A stretch of DNA of 64,000 nucleotides from Dendrolimus kikuchii (GCA_019925095.2 CM034392.1:131501-195500), one strand, 5' to 3'. Positions 41,337 to 51,769 are shown, counted from the stretch's first letter. A program made the numbers and translations. Notes: generated by a model from the sequence alone, not told the origin.

Positions 41337-41870
41337 TCTTTGTCTTCTTAATTCCTACCACTTTAGATTCTTGTAGAATGTTCTGCTTTACGGTGCAATG
41401 GTTAGACGGGCATTCGACGCCATAGGCCACGGTGTCCAACTTCCCCACTCGACCCTCAGCTGGGTTTTGCGCACGTCATGTTATGTCATTACGTGTTGGT
41501 GATTAAAACGGCTAAATTGGTTTTGAGGTTTTCTCATTAACGGTAATAGGTTGACTTTCTTAAGGCGTCAGTTAACTTTTGATCACGATAATAAACGCGG
41601 CAGTTTATAAATGACCTCAATTTGTTCTCATCAGACTTTAATGCGCTGAGCACAAAATATTAGGCCGTAAATTGACCTTAGGCCATTAGCGGGATTGTTT
41701 CGAGAATTCGTTGAGCTAATAAAGGATATCGGCCGATTCGCAGTGCATTGTTCTTTAATTACTTGCAATTTAAGATGTCATTTGTATTGACAGTGCTCTC
41801 AATTACATACATGTACAGTGTTGTACAGTCGCCGAATGAAAATGTTCGCCACCTTAAATCTGTTTTATTC
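41337..41870. other. Unclassified stretch
   Basis: Nothing recognised; the minus frame at 41448-41104 is mostly antisense of RTE-B. Confidence 0.3.
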
Positions 41871-42300
41871 CTGCTATGGGTTGTCTGGAAGAGATCGCTT
41901 TTTATTTTTTTTGATTGCAGGAGTTCAGCAGCCCACTGGATGGAAAGCGGTTACCATCGCCTATGAAAATTTGCAACACTAAAGGTGCTACAAATGCGCT
42001 GCTGCTCTCTTAAGTGAGTCTGGAACCTGGTCACTAAAGCCGGAAGACAACTCAAAGTTGTTATGGCGGCATGCTCTAGACCAGGGGTGGTAGCCATCCA
42101 GATGGGCAAATGCTCTACCACCAGGCTGTGGGTTGTTTAGTCACCTCTTACGACAGGCCGCCCCAACGTAGGAAATTGTATTCTTTCTCCGTTCTTGCAC
42201 GGATAAAAGCGATAAGACCGCCCATTGTGTACATTTAGAATATTTTTAGGCTATAAGTTTTTCTGTAATTGTGTACAATAAAGTGTTATCTCTCTCCCTT
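41871..42300 (+). mobile_element. LINE-T tail with nested Retroposon-C
   Basis: GTCTGGAAGAGATCGCTT (41880-41897) continues at AAGCGATAAGACCGCC (42206-42221) and ends TGTACAATAAAGTGTTAT. At 48.7 kb the same two boxes are adjacent. Confidence 0.65.
41900..42205 (-). mobile_element. Retroposon-C nested in LINE-T
   Basis: Minus-sense copy from ATCCGTGCAAGAACGG to CTCCTGCAATCAAAAAAAA; part of the GACAGGCAGACGG box is deleted. Confidence 0.78.
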
Positions 42301-42370
42301 TCTCTTAAAGTCGACTTTTTACAAGAAACAATACTGCCAACATTTTAATAAATGATACGTTTATAAAATA

Positions 42371-42572
42371 CTAGCTTTTGCCCGCGACTTCATCCGCGTG
42401 AATTGGTTAAAAAAGTTTGGTCTTAGCGTGATGATATATAGCCTATAGCCTTGCTCGATAAATGGGCTATCTAACACTGAAAGAATTTTTCAAATCAGAC
42501 CAGTAGTTCCTGAGATTAGCGCGTTCAAGCAAACAAACAAACTCTTCAGCTTTATAATATATTAGTATAAGG
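42371..42572 (-). mobile_element. Helitron-A, short form
   Basis: A/CTAGCTTTTGCCCGCGACTT at the CTAG end; single TC module ending GCTTTATAATATATTAG. About 200 bp without the interior. Confidence 0.75.
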
Positions 42573-42745
42573 TAAGATAGAAACATGATAAAAGAAAATT
42601 GCAATGTTGACAATGACAGACGTGACATTGACAATAAGAAACAAAGAGGATATATCACTATGCTTTTCATAAATATTAAAAGGAATAGAAAGGTTTTACA
42701 TGTCTAAACAATCTTCTTAGACAAGATAGAAAATTAAACAACTTT

Positions 42746-43151
42746 ACACATAATTTCACGCCAGTTCCCTTGCGGGGTAGGCATGAACAACAGAGCGCCA
42801 TTCAGGCTTATTCTTACACACCCCACTTGCTTTTTTCACATTCATAGCTCTTGTCATGCACGCTCGTCTGTTCTTAAGGCTCCTGACATCACTTTCTGCT
42901 AGTACACGATCAATTTGATCATGGAAGGTGTGTCGTGGCCTTCCGCGGCTTCTGCATCCATCCACTTTTGCATTGTATATCTGCTTAGTCATTCTTTCAT
43001 CATGCGTCTGCTTAGGCATTCCTTTCCTTCCTTCGCCCCGACACTCTCTTTCAGAACAACTCTTTTTCTTACTTCGGTATTACGAACGCGGTCCGCGAGC
43101 GTCACTCCGCAGATTTTGCGCAGTGCTCGCATCTCGACCGCGTTTACTCTG
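42746..43151 (-). mobile_element. RTE-A fragment with 9-bp target duplication
   Basis: AACAACTTT at 42737-42745 and 43152-43160. The tail is reduced to TGTGTA. A deletion after MPKQTHDERM removes FGHVERM-coding bases. Confidence 0.85.
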
Positions 43152-43160
43152 AACAACTTT

Positions 43161-43489
43161 GATCTGACTAATTTTAAATTTTATCGTCAAATAGTTTAAT
43201 AAGATTTTCTGTGGAACAGTCTGTTCTTTGACTTAGTTTGAACAGGTAACACGTTAAATGAATCAATTTGAAAACTGACAAACATTTGCATACCACGACT
43301 GTACATTTTGTAAAAGCACGTTACCTACCTACCTACGTGGAAGTGTTCAAGGTTGACCACAATATTAAACTGAACGACAAGGTCCCTTCTGCTAGGCCTC
43401 CGGGTGTCGTACGTCGAACTTATACGAATGTTATACTTACAAGAACATGTGTAATTATACATTTATACATAAGTATACATTTTTAAATT
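43161..43489. other. Unclassified stretch
   Basis: 72-codon frame 43268-43486 without recognised domain. Confidence 0.3.
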
Positions 43490-43742
43490 GTCGTGGTGGA
43501 GTAATGGTTAGCCTACGCGTGCCCAACTCAAAGGGCGCGGGTTCGAATCCTGCCCGGAACGCATGCACCATTTAAGCAATTTTCTCACCTAATGTGCATG
43601 TTGTCACAATTACCGCGAGCTAATAACGATGAAGGAAGACATCGTGATGAAACCTGTCAAGTATGGTGTGTATACTGTCCGTTCCCCCTATAATGGGAGG
43701 CTCGAGCCCCAGCAGTGGGACATTTATGGGCTGATAGTATTA
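43490..43742 (+). mobile_element. SINE-1, single-head copy
   Basis: tRNA-like head with A-box-like GGAGTAATGGTTAGC and a perfect B box GGTTCGAATCC (43540-43550), then the shared body (GTGCATGTTGTCACAATTAC, GACATCGTGATGAAACCTG, CAGTGGGACATTTATGGGCT) and an AT-rich tail. An RNA polymerase III promoter of this type drives SINE RNA synthesis in known families. Confidence 0.8.
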
Positions 43743-43750
43743 TATACTTA

Positions 43751-44282
43751 CTAGCGGCCCCGGCGGATGTTGTTCTGCCTTTAAAAAATAAAATTCTAGA
43801 ACCCGATCCCAGAGCCACCTACCGGTTCTAATTGCGAATCTAAACCATCCGGGTATCCACTCAAACAAAAATAAAATCACCAAAATCGCTCCAGGTGATT
43901 AGGAGGATTCCAGAACCCGATCTCAGCGCCACCTACCGGTTCTAATTGTGAATCTAAACCATTCGGGAACCCACTCATCCCTACTCCGTGATATTTGCTG
44001 GATGAGAGGTGACAACGGTAGACATCTAGCGGGGATAACTGATCGCTTGATAGTTAAAAAAAAATCACGATGGAAAAATATGGGTTTATGGTAGAGGGGT
44101 GAAAATTTAGGGTTGTATGTATTTTTTAATGCTGTATTCTAAAAACATAAAAAAAATACAAAACTAGGGGTGGACTACCCTTAACATTTAGGGGGATGAA
44201 AAATAATTTTATGAGAATCGGTCAAGCCGTTTCGGAGGAGTATGGTAACTAACACTGTGACACGAGAATTTTATATATTAGA
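43751..44282 (-). mobile_element. Helitron-B with duplicated interior
   Basis: A/CTAGCGGCCCCGGCGGATG at the CTAG end and reversed TC end (TATATATTAGA/T) at 44282. The block AGAACCCGAT..CCACCTACCGGTTCTAATTG occurs twice (43797 and 43913). Confidence 0.75.
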
Positions 44283-44611
44283 TATTATAATAATGCAGAC
44301 AAAACTTCGTTCGCGTTGACATGACGCCGACACATTTGTTAGTGCCACCTTGTTGGCTATATCCGTATATCACATAGGGACGACGTTATTTATTGGGATA
44401 TAGTGTCGCCTATTAGCAAAATGCATTCCTAGTGACATTTTGATGAAACCTGCACATCGATATAACCGAGGTTTCATACCTGCCAAGCCGCCTGGACTTT
44501 AGTCTATGTACAGTGCTTCGCAACGTGTTATTACTATTTTAAAGAGAAGAAGCAGCAAGAAACTTCTCTACAAAACTTCTATTTCAGATTTTTAATTTAA
44601 TTTTTTACGTC
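44283..44611. other. Unclassified, with SINE-1 body trace
   Basis: 44443-44500 (TTTTGATGAAACCTGCACATCGATATAACCGA) resembles the SINE-1 body. Remainder unclassified. Confidence 0.35.
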
Positions 44612-44624
44612 TGTTTCTGTCTCA

Positions 44625-44779
44625 GTTTCTGTCAGGAGCCTTAAGAACAGGCGAGCGTGCATGACAAGAGCTATGAATGTCAAAGAAGCAAGTGAGGTGT
44701 GTAAGAATAAGCCGGAGTGGCGCTCTGTTGTTCGTGCCTACTCCGCAAGGGAACTGGCGTGAAGTTATATATGTATGTA
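44625..44779 (+). mobile_element. RTE-A fragment with 13-bp target duplication
   Basis: TGTTTCTGTCTCA at 44612-44624 and 44780-44792. GTTTCT at the 5' junction may be extra filler. Confidence 0.88.
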
Positions 44780-44904
44780 TGTTTCTGTCTCATTTCTTAA
44801 ACAAACATGTTTAAGTTATTTTTCCACTTAAGTTTATTTATCTATAGTAAAAAAGCATCAACATTCATCCAGATTTACAACTCCATGACAGTTATAAAGG
44901 AGTA

Positions 44905-45008
44905 TTTTCTTAAGTTTTCACGACTATTATAAATAATGAAGGTACGTTTTAACTGTTTTAAGCGCGGTTTTTTATTGGACTTTTATTCCGACGTTTCGGC
45001 CACTTTCA
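44905..45008 (-). mobile_element. Penelope 3' end fragment
   Basis: Tail (TTTTCTTAAGTTTTC), then GTACGTTTTAACTGTTTTAAGC and CGACGTTTCGGCCACTTTCA, stopping inside the hammerhead-like motif where a Retroposon-C begins. Confidence 0.7.
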
Positions 45009-45256
45009 TTTTTTTTTTATTTTTTTTATTGCAGGAGTTCATCAGACAGGCAGACGGCCCACTTAATGAAAAGCGGTTACCATCGCCTATGGACATTTGC
45101 AACACCAAAGGTGCTACAAATGCGCTGCTGCTCTCTTAAGGGAGACTGGAACTTGGTCACTAATGCCGGAACACAACACAAGGTTGTTATGGCGGCATAC
45201 TCTAGACCAGGAGTGGTCGCCATCCAGTCGGGAAAATACCCTACCACCTGGCAAAT
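45009..45256 (-). mobile_element. Retroposon-C, short form
   Basis: Minus-sense GCCAGGTGGTAGGG start at 45256, poly-A end at 45009-45033 inside the Penelope fragment. Confidence 0.78.
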
Positions 45257-45489
45257 ATACCTGGCACCTGATATTCGAGACTTTGAGTTTTGTCGTCGAA
45301 AAGCTGGTCGTTGCCAACCAGCCTCCTGGCTCTCCGCTCTTATTTCCTCTATGGGAGGGAAGTAATGGAACATTTTTGCTTTCTTGACAGAGTAACAAGT
45401 GTTTAAAGCTGTTAGCTCAGTGACAGCCAAGCCCAGCCAAGTCTTGGTTTTTAAAAGAAGAATCGCTTTACTTTTAGAAAAAAACTAAA
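45257..45489. other. Unclassified stretch
   Basis: No feature recognised. Confidence 0.25.
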
Positions 45490-45695
45490 CGATGTGGTAG
45501 GGCATTTGCCCGACTGGATGGCTACCACTCCTAGTCTAAAGCATGTCGCCATAACAACCTTGAGTTGTGTTCCGGCATTAATGACAGAGAGAGCAGCAGC
45601 GTATTTGTAGCACCTTCGGTGTTGCAAATGTCCATAGGCGATGGTGACCCCTTCCATCAAGTGGGCCGTCTGCCTGTCTGCTGATCTCCTGCAAT
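45490..45695 (+). mobile_element. Retroposon-C, truncated
   Basis: From GATGTGGTAGGGCATTTGCC to CTCCTGCAATAAAAAAAA, with the ACCAGGTTCCAGTCTCCCTT segment deleted near 45586. Confidence 0.75.
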
Positions 45696-45974
45696 AAAAA
45701 AAAAACGACGTAATTAACTAGTTTAAATTAAATATGGTACAATTTAAGAGGAATTCAAACTATTGTAACAATATTTTGCGCTGTTATACGAAAACAGGAA
45801 GCGCAATTATTTAAAGGCAGTTAATGTTGTAAAGCGTTCTAGTATTGAGCACATTTTCACAACAAATTTAACTATGTGGTTCATTATACAAAGTATTCCG
45901 AGTTTCTGAATAATCCAGCTTTAGTTATGGAATGTTTCCTTCCATTTATATTCCTTTATTATTCCGGTGAAACT
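45696..45974. other. Unclassified AT-rich stretch
   Basis: No feature recognised. Confidence 0.25.
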
Positions 45975-46342
45975 TTTTCAACACACTTGCTCATAAAGTG
46001 GCTCTATGGTCACCGCAATTAGGCACAGAATGACACCCATTATCAAACTGTGAGTAAAAAACATTATAACTCACTAGTGAGTTATAGATTTTTTTTTTAA
46101 ATTTTATTGGTTGAGTTGCTTTGTTCTTAAAAAAGTTTTTATTCAAAAAAAAAAGATCGTGTTCTATAGAACAAATAAATTAATGTTCCTATTGCTTGCT
46201 CATTTCATGCAACTTCTTATTTAAATAGATAATTTTAACTCGTACGTGTTTAATAAATAAAACTTTCACTCATATATAACTTTTTTTATCTACTAAATAA
46301 AATGAGTTTTTGTTGTTATTTTATTCACAAGTGTGTTGAAAA
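45975..46342. mobile_element. Element with 15-bp inverted ends and central palindrome
   Basis: TTTTCAACACACTTG (45975-45989) and its exact complement CAAGTGTGTTGAAAA (46328-46342) bound 368 bp. Inside is a perfect 20-bp palindrome, ATAACTCACTAGTGAGTTAT (46066-46085). MITE-like; no target duplication established. Confidence 0.45.
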
Positions 46343-46739
46343 ACGTCGTATGATACACGTGTGTATTGATGATTACCGTCCTCGGCTCTCTTAAGACCCT
46401 CGCCTACGGCTCGAGTCTCAATGGCGCCTCAGTGATAATCACCAATGTTACACACTAGTACCATAATGTACTATTAGATTATACGAAAACTATTTTATTG
46501 ATGCTAATGGATAGATAATGGGAGACCTCTTTCAACATTACTATATATATTATTCCCTTTGAGGGTTGGAGACGTGACCCTTTGGGTATCGAAGGTAAAC
46601 ATTGTAATCGTCCTCGCGGGTGGAATGGAGGTCCTCAAGCACTATCCTCATTTCTAGTAGGTAATCGTTTGTTTAGAGACAGAAGGGTTTCAGATTTAGT
46701 GAAGTGGTTAAGAAGACCTTTGTTGAGAAATTAAGAGAT
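46343..46739. repeat. Unclassified, with a near-palindrome
   Basis: 46362-46460 has GTGTGTATTGATGATTACC facing GTGATAATCACC...TTACACAC around a GC-rich centre with CTCTTAAGACCCTCGCC. I associate it with a repeated lepidopteran sequence but cannot name it. 46500-46739 is featureless. Confidence 0.35.
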
Positions 46740-47506
46740 TTTTTTTTATTGCAGGAGATCAGCAGACAGGCAGACGGCCCACTTGATGGAAAGCGGTTAC
46801 CATCGCCTATGGACATTTGCAACAGCAAAGTGGCTACCAATGGTCACTAATGTCGGAACACAACTCAAGGCACGTGTGAGGCAGTACATTTGTCCCGTAC
46901 AAAATAGATTTGTACTGATACGGCTAAAAACTTTAAATTTGTACTACTTCAAAAATTTTGTCCCGCTATTTACTCACGCGTCAAATGTAAAAAGAAGGAA
47001 GGAATGAGGACAACAGTACAATAACGCCTTTAAGGATATAAACATGACAAAGAGGGACAACACGACATGTACGACTGCTAGTAAAATGAGGTGACCGAGG
47101 CCGATCACATCCGATTCTTAACGAACATTTCCGAACTAGAAGTTTTGTACGGGACAAATGAGGGAATGACGCTCACCGCCTCACCGGCCTCATCGCTTCA
47201 AATGTACTGCCGCGGTACAAACCATAAAATTGTCCTCGCCTCATTTGAAGTGGTACATTGTACTGGTTCAGTACAAAATGTCAGCTACAAATGCGCTGTT
47301 GCTCTCTTAAAGGCGACTGGAACCTGGTCACTAATGCCGGAACACAACACAAGGTTGTTATGGCGGCATACTCTAGACCAGGGGTGGTAGTCATCCATTC
47401 GGGCAAATGCCCTACCACCTGGCTGTGGGTTGTTTAGTCGCCTCATACGACAGGCCGCCAGGCCGCAGGAAATTGTATTCTTTCTCTGTTCCTGCACGGA
47501 TAAAAT
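46740..47506 (-). mobile_element. Two Retroposon-C parts around repeat D
   Basis: 46740-46872 and 47283-47506 are minus-sense Retroposon-C. Their contents overlap (both include GGTCACTAATG(T/C)CGGAACACAAC), so they are two incomplete copies or one copy with a duplication. Confidence 0.65.
46875..47282. mobile_element. Repeat D, copy 2
   Basis: Starts GGCAGTACATTTGTCCCGTA, ends CAGTACAAAATGTC; nearly the same as 12840-13246, including the MTEADHIRFLTNISELEVLY frame. Confidence 0.55.
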
Positions 47507-47650
47507 TATTACATGGTGTAGACAGGGATAATCGCATTTTTTTGTGTGTGTTTGAGTGGGTCCCCGCATTATTTAGATTCACAATTGGAACTGGTAGGTG
47601 GCGCTAGGATTGGGTGCTAGATTTTAATTTTTTTTAGGCAGGACAACTTC
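47507..47650 (+). mobile_element. LINE-V stub joined to Helitron-B fragment
   Basis: GGTGTAGACAGGGATAATCGC then GTGTGTGTTTGAGTGGGT and ACAATTGGAACTGGTAGGTG. The latter is Helitron-B interior in plus sense ending at GGCAGGACAACTTC where a Retroposon-C is inserted. Confidence 0.6.
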
Positions 47651-47654
47651 TTTT

Positions 47655-47930
47655 TTTATTGCAGGAGTTCAGCAGACAGGCAGACGGCCCACTTGATGGA
47701 AAACGATTACCATCGCCTATGGACATTTGCAACACCAAAGGTGCTACAAATGCGCTGCTGCTCTCTTAAGTGAGTCTGGAAACTGGTCACTAATGCCGGA
47801 ACACAACTCAAGGTTGTTATGGCGGCATACTCTAGATCAGGGGTGGTCGCTGTGGGTTGTTTAGTCGCCTCTTACGACAGGCCGCCCGGCGGCAGGAAAT
47901 TGTATTCTTTCTCCATTCCTGCACGGATAA
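47655..47930 (-). mobile_element. Retroposon-C copy
   Basis: Minus-sense, missing the CATCCAGTCGGGCAAATGCC part. Confidence 0.78.
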
Positions 47931-47934
47931 AATT

Positions 47935-48110
47935 ATTAGATGGTGTAGACAGGGATAATCGCCGGTCAGTGTCACGCCACGTTTACATTAAATTTGTCAA
48001 GGGGCCTCTACGTGTTGGCCTTCCCATGGCCCCACGCAAGCCTCCCAAATGTCCGGGCTATTTTTATGGCCCGTGGTCTTGAAAGACATACATTACAAAA
48101 ATAAATCATA
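47935..48110 (+). mobile_element. LINE-V 3' end, plus orientation
   Basis: GTAGACAGGGATAATCGCCG to GGCCCGTGGTCTTGAAAGAC, then ACAAAAATAAATCATAATAG, giving the true 3' end of LINE-V. Confidence 0.6.
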
Positions 48111-48164
48111 ATAGAAAAATAAAAATGAATCGTAGTGAAAATTAATTTACCGACTTTGGTGATT

Positions 48165-48275
48165 TTTTTTGTGTGTGTTTGAGTGGGTTCCCGCATTATT
48201 GAGATTCACAATTGGAACTGGTAGGTGTCGCTGGGATTAGGTCCTAGATTTTTTTTTTGGACAGGACAACCTCCT
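48165..48275 (+). mobile_element. Helitron-B fragment
   Basis: Same segment as 47545-47650, also ended by a Retroposon-C insertion at GGACAGGACAACCTCC. Confidence 0.6.
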
Positions 48276-48279
48276 TTTT

Positions 48280-48553
48280 TTAATTACAGGAGTTCAGCAG
48301 ACAGGCAGACGGCCCACTTGATGGAAAACGGTTACTATCGCCTATGGACATTTGCAACACCAAAGGTGCTACAAATGCGCTGCTGCTCTCTTAAGGGAGA
48401 CTGGAACCTGGTAACTAATGTCGGAACACAACTCAAGGCTGTTATGGTGACATGCTTTAGACCAGGGGTGGTAGCTGTGGTTGATTTGTCGCCTCTTACA
48501 ACAGGCCGCCCCAACGCAGGAAATTCTATTCTTTCTCCGTTCCTGCACGGATA
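48280..48553 (-). mobile_element. Retroposon-C copy
   Basis: Minus-sense from ATCCGTGCAGGAACGG to CTCCTGTAATTAAAAAAA, missing part of the central CCAGTCGGGC segment. Confidence 0.78.
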
Positions 48554-48669
48554 ATACCTCTGCAGGGACTTCTAGTTTTTAATAAAATTAACTTAGTTTG
48601 AATAAAAACTATTGTACTTTGAATTTTTCAATAAAATTAGACGATTTGCAACTTGTTATTCAAAATTAT

Positions 48670-48776
48670 TCCTTAAGATAGGTTGCCTGGAAGAGATTGC
48701 TTGAAGCGATAAGGCCGCCTATTGTTTCTACCATGACAATATGTAATTGTATATTTGTTGAGCAATAAAGTGTTAT
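48670..48776 (+). mobile_element. LINE-T tail, uninterrupted
   Basis: GGTTGCCTGGAAGAGATTGC directly followed by GAAGCGATAAGGCCGCCTAT and ending AATAAAGTGTTAT. It is the empty-site reference for the LINE-T insertions at 5.0 and 42.0 kb. Confidence 0.65.
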
Positions 48777-48957
48777 ACATACATACATACATACATAACT
48801 TCACGCCAGTTCCCTTGCGGGGTAGGCACAAATAACAGAGCGCCATTAAAGGCTTATTCTTACACACCTCACTTGCTTCTTTGACATTCATAACTCTTGT
48901 CATGCACGCTCGTCTGTTCTTAAGGCTCCTAACATCACCTTCTGCTAGTACACGATC
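48777..48957 (-). mobile_element. RTE-A fragment with 13-bp target duplication
   Basis: AATAAAGTGTTAT at 48764-48776 and 48958-48970; it inserted into the very 3' end of LINE-T. Confidence 0.92.
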
Positions 48958-49096
48958 AATAAAGTGTTATCTATCTTATTAAACTAGAGAAGTTTAGTAT
49001 CGACTTAAAAAACCCTCGGGTTGCATACACGTGTAAGTTACATTGTTGTTTATGGCTGGCTGTCGTCTCACGAAGTGAAGGGCGAACGCAATTCAT

Positions 49097-49320
49097 TTGA
49101 TACAAAGTTGGAGCAATGAAGTTGTAAGCGAGGGTGACCTTTTTCTAAAGCCACACGAGGATCGCGAACATCAGAACGAAGAATTTATTTCAGCCAACAT
49201 ATGCAAGGTCTGCTGCATTGATTTTGCTAAAAATCACAATCTAAAGATACGGAGACTTAGGGTAAAATCAGATAATAAATTATTGTTCCCCAATTGCAAA
49301 TTAAAATTGCATGCCTATTG

Positions 49321-49321
<1 letters not shown>
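49097..49321 (+). other. 74-codon open frame, unrecognised
   Basis: Peptide has a CKVCC cluster and a later C (NCKLK) and is lysine-rich. It lies outside the recognised repeats, between RTE-A and a (TA)n array. No splice or promoter evidence; could be a host exon or a chance frame. Confidence 0.2.

Positions 49322-49324
<3 letters not shown>

Positions 49325-49406
<82 letters not shown>
49325..49406. repeat. (TA)n microsatellite, about 40 units
   Basis: Uninterrupted TA run. Confidence 0.95.
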
Positions 49407-49407
<1 letters not shown>

Positions 49408-49412
49408 CAGAC

Positions 49413-49722
49413 TACATCCGTGCAGGAACGGAGAAAGAATATAATTTCCTGCGTTGGGGCGGCCTGTCGTAAGAGGCGACTAAACAACCCACAGCCAGGT
49501 GGTAGGGCATTTGCCCGACTGGACGGCCACCACCCCTGGTCTAGAGCATGCCGCCATAACAACCTTGAGTTGTGTTCCGGCATTAGTGACCAGGTTCCAG
49601 TCTCGCTTAAGAGAGCAGCAGCGCATTTGTAGCAACTTGGGTGTTGCAAATGTCCATAGGCGATGGTAACCGCTTTCCGTCAAGTGGGCCGTCTGCCTGT
49701 CTGCTGGTCTCCTGCAATAAAA
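49413..49722 (+). mobile_element. Retroposon-C full-length copy
   Basis: CATCCGTGCAGGAACGG to CTCCTGCAATAAAAAT, immediately after the (TA)n array. Confidence 0.82.
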
Positions 49723-49939
49723 ATTAATATTACTAAAGGTACTACAACTAATCTACTCTTGTTTTATGCTTTCATAAACTTCTTATAGTATTTACAGATT
49801 AAGCGATAGTTCCTTACGCAGAATGTCGTTTAAGAGATTAGAAATTTTTTGGTTTGTTGAAATATTTTCGGCGAAAGACGCATGAAGGAATGTTGAACAA
49901 TATGCTAAGAAATATCAGAAGGTGGAGCTAGTAGACCGT
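49723..49939. other. Unclassified stretch
   Basis: No feature recognised. Confidence 0.25.
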
Positions 49940-50105
49940 GACGTACTTACCACCAAGGTAAAAAGCACCTATAATAAACCTGTATGTATGAAGAGTTTAA
50001 TGAAAGCAGACGAAGCAAAAGATGTATTTCAAAATCGTAGCACGTGGAAATCCATCGTCTCTGCCTACATCTCTGGAAAACTGGTGTGATAATATATATG
50101 TATGT
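49940..50105 (+). mobile_element. Divergent RTE-A relative
   Basis: Encodes MKADEAKDVFQNRSTWKSIV then SAYISGKLV and a stop, aligning residue for residue with RTE-A (VKEASEVCKNKPKWRSVVRAY PARELA), then an ATATGTATGTAT tail. A separate, older or distinct RTE lineage. Confidence 0.65.
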
Positions 50106-50129
50106 ATACTCTAATATGTATGCATGTAA

Positions 50130-50365
50130 GTCGTGGTAGCATAATGGCTAGCGCACCTGTCCCATATTCAAAGGGCGTGGGTTCGAACGCATGCACCATT
50201 TAGGCAGTTTACTGACCTAATGTGCATGTTGTCACAATTACCGCGAGCTAATAACGGTGAAGGAAGACATCGTGATGAAACCTGCACATCGATATAATCG
50301 ACGTGTCGACGTTCCCCCTATAATGGGAGGCCCGAGCCCAGCAGTGAGATATTTATGAGCTGATA
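50130..50365 (+). mobile_element. SINE-1 copy with damaged B box
   Basis: Head GTCGTGGTAGCATAATGGCT; the B box runs GGTTCGAACGCATGCACC, i.e. 11-12 bases between the box and the body are deleted. Body and AT tail intact. Confidence 0.78.
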
Positions 50366-50699
50366 TTATATTATATATGTATGCTCTTCCAAATCAATGA
50401 GGCTCTTTAATACTCAGACCTTTTTTGCAGTGTATAATGAATATTATTTATCAGCAGACCATAAATGGTGGTCGGAGGTAATTAAATACGTTTTGGAAAC
50501 GAGTCCAAGGGCCAAGAGCTGTCCGCGCGCGCCGCGCATGCTAATCGGGCGCCTTTCTGCGATCGCCTAGTTATGCACGTTGCACACTCGTTGCATAACT
50601 CACATTTTAATGGCATTGTTGCCCTTCACGGATTGTCTCCTTTTGTTGTTAACCGCTTTTTTTTACAATAAAATGTAAGCAAGAAATGAATCGTAGTTT
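50366..50699. other. Unclassified, GC-rich core with hairpin
   Basis: GTCCGCGCGCGCCGCGCATG at about 50520 and the inverted pair GTTATGCA/TGCATAAC (50571-50600). No gene seen. Confidence 0.35.
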
Positions 50700-50978
50700 T
50701 TATTTTTATTGCAGGAGTTCAGCAGACAGGCAGACGGCCCACTGAATGGAAAGCGGCTACCATCGCCTATGGACATTTGCAACAGCAAAGGTGCTACAAA
50801 TTCGCTGCTGCCCTCTTAAGGGAGACTGGAACCTGATTATTAATGTCGGAACACAACTCAAGATTGTTATGGCGGCATACTCTAGATCAGGGGTGGTCGC
50901 TGTGGGTTGTTTAGTCGACTCTTACGACAGGCCGCCCCAACGCAGGAAATTGTATTCTTTCTCCGTTCCTGCACGGGT
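50700..50978 (-). mobile_element. Retroposon-C copy
   Basis: Minus-sense, central CCAGTCGGGCAAATGCC part deleted as in 47655-47930, which suggests a shared sub-lineage. Confidence 0.78.
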
Positions 50979-51486
50979 AGTAGTGTCAGACAAATAGCTT
51001 TCAACGTTCAAATGGTGCACAAAATATGTGTAGTGAACAGAGTCAATGCAAGCATACGCAGGTGAGCGACCATGGCTCTTGGAAAGTGACTAATCAGAAC
51101 TTGAAAATATTTAAATTCTAGTTTAATGAACTCTCATAGCCCTGAAATTTTAAGTAAAAATAGAATTGCTTGATTCCCAAAAAATTGAAATAGTTTCGAG
51201 TGAAATTGAGATTGGCGGGGGTCAATCCAATCATCGATCGAGCGATGTTGCTCATCGTAAATCCAAATATATTGCCAAATAGAAAAGAAGGGAAATAATG
51301 TTTATTTAGAGTTATTTAAAATAGAAATTATACAAAAACCAAAGGTTAACTTAACTAACTCTATACAGGCCCTAACCCAGCAAATGCTGGTTGATAACAA
51401 CCAACGCTGGTCTTCCGTTAGTGCCAAGCAGTAACTTCACCTTCACATAGCTTAACAACTTCAAAGTCATTTTGATATAATTTACA
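50979..51486. other. Unclassified stretch
   Basis: No gene or repeat recognised. Confidence 0.3.
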
Positions 51487-51713
51487 TACATACATATATA
51501 ACTTCACGCCAGTTCCCTTGCGGGGTAGGCACGAAGAACAAAGCGCCGTTCAGGCTTATTCTTACACACCTCACTTGCTTCTTTGACATTCATAACTCTT
51601 GTCATGCACGCTCGTCTGTTCTTAAGGCTCCTGACATCACCTTCTGCTAGTACACGATCATATTGATCATGGAAGGTGTGTCGTGGCCTTCCACGACTTC
51701 TGCATCCATCCAC
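51487..51713 (-). mobile_element. RTE-A fragment
   Basis: GTAT tail, PARELA end, up to the KVDGCRSRGRPRHTF region. Confidence 0.83.
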
Positions 51714-51769
51714 TTATTATATTTTATAACATACATAATAAGAAGGCTTGAAAAGAGATAATTAAATTA

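Noticed and set aside
43540..43550. tRNA gene at the perfect B box
   Set aside because: The head cannot fold a full cloverleaf by eye and the same head with a common body occurs at several loci; it is a SINE.
49326..49649. 107-codon minus frame ending in (IY)n
   Set aside because: Chance frame across Retroposon-C and the (TA)n array.
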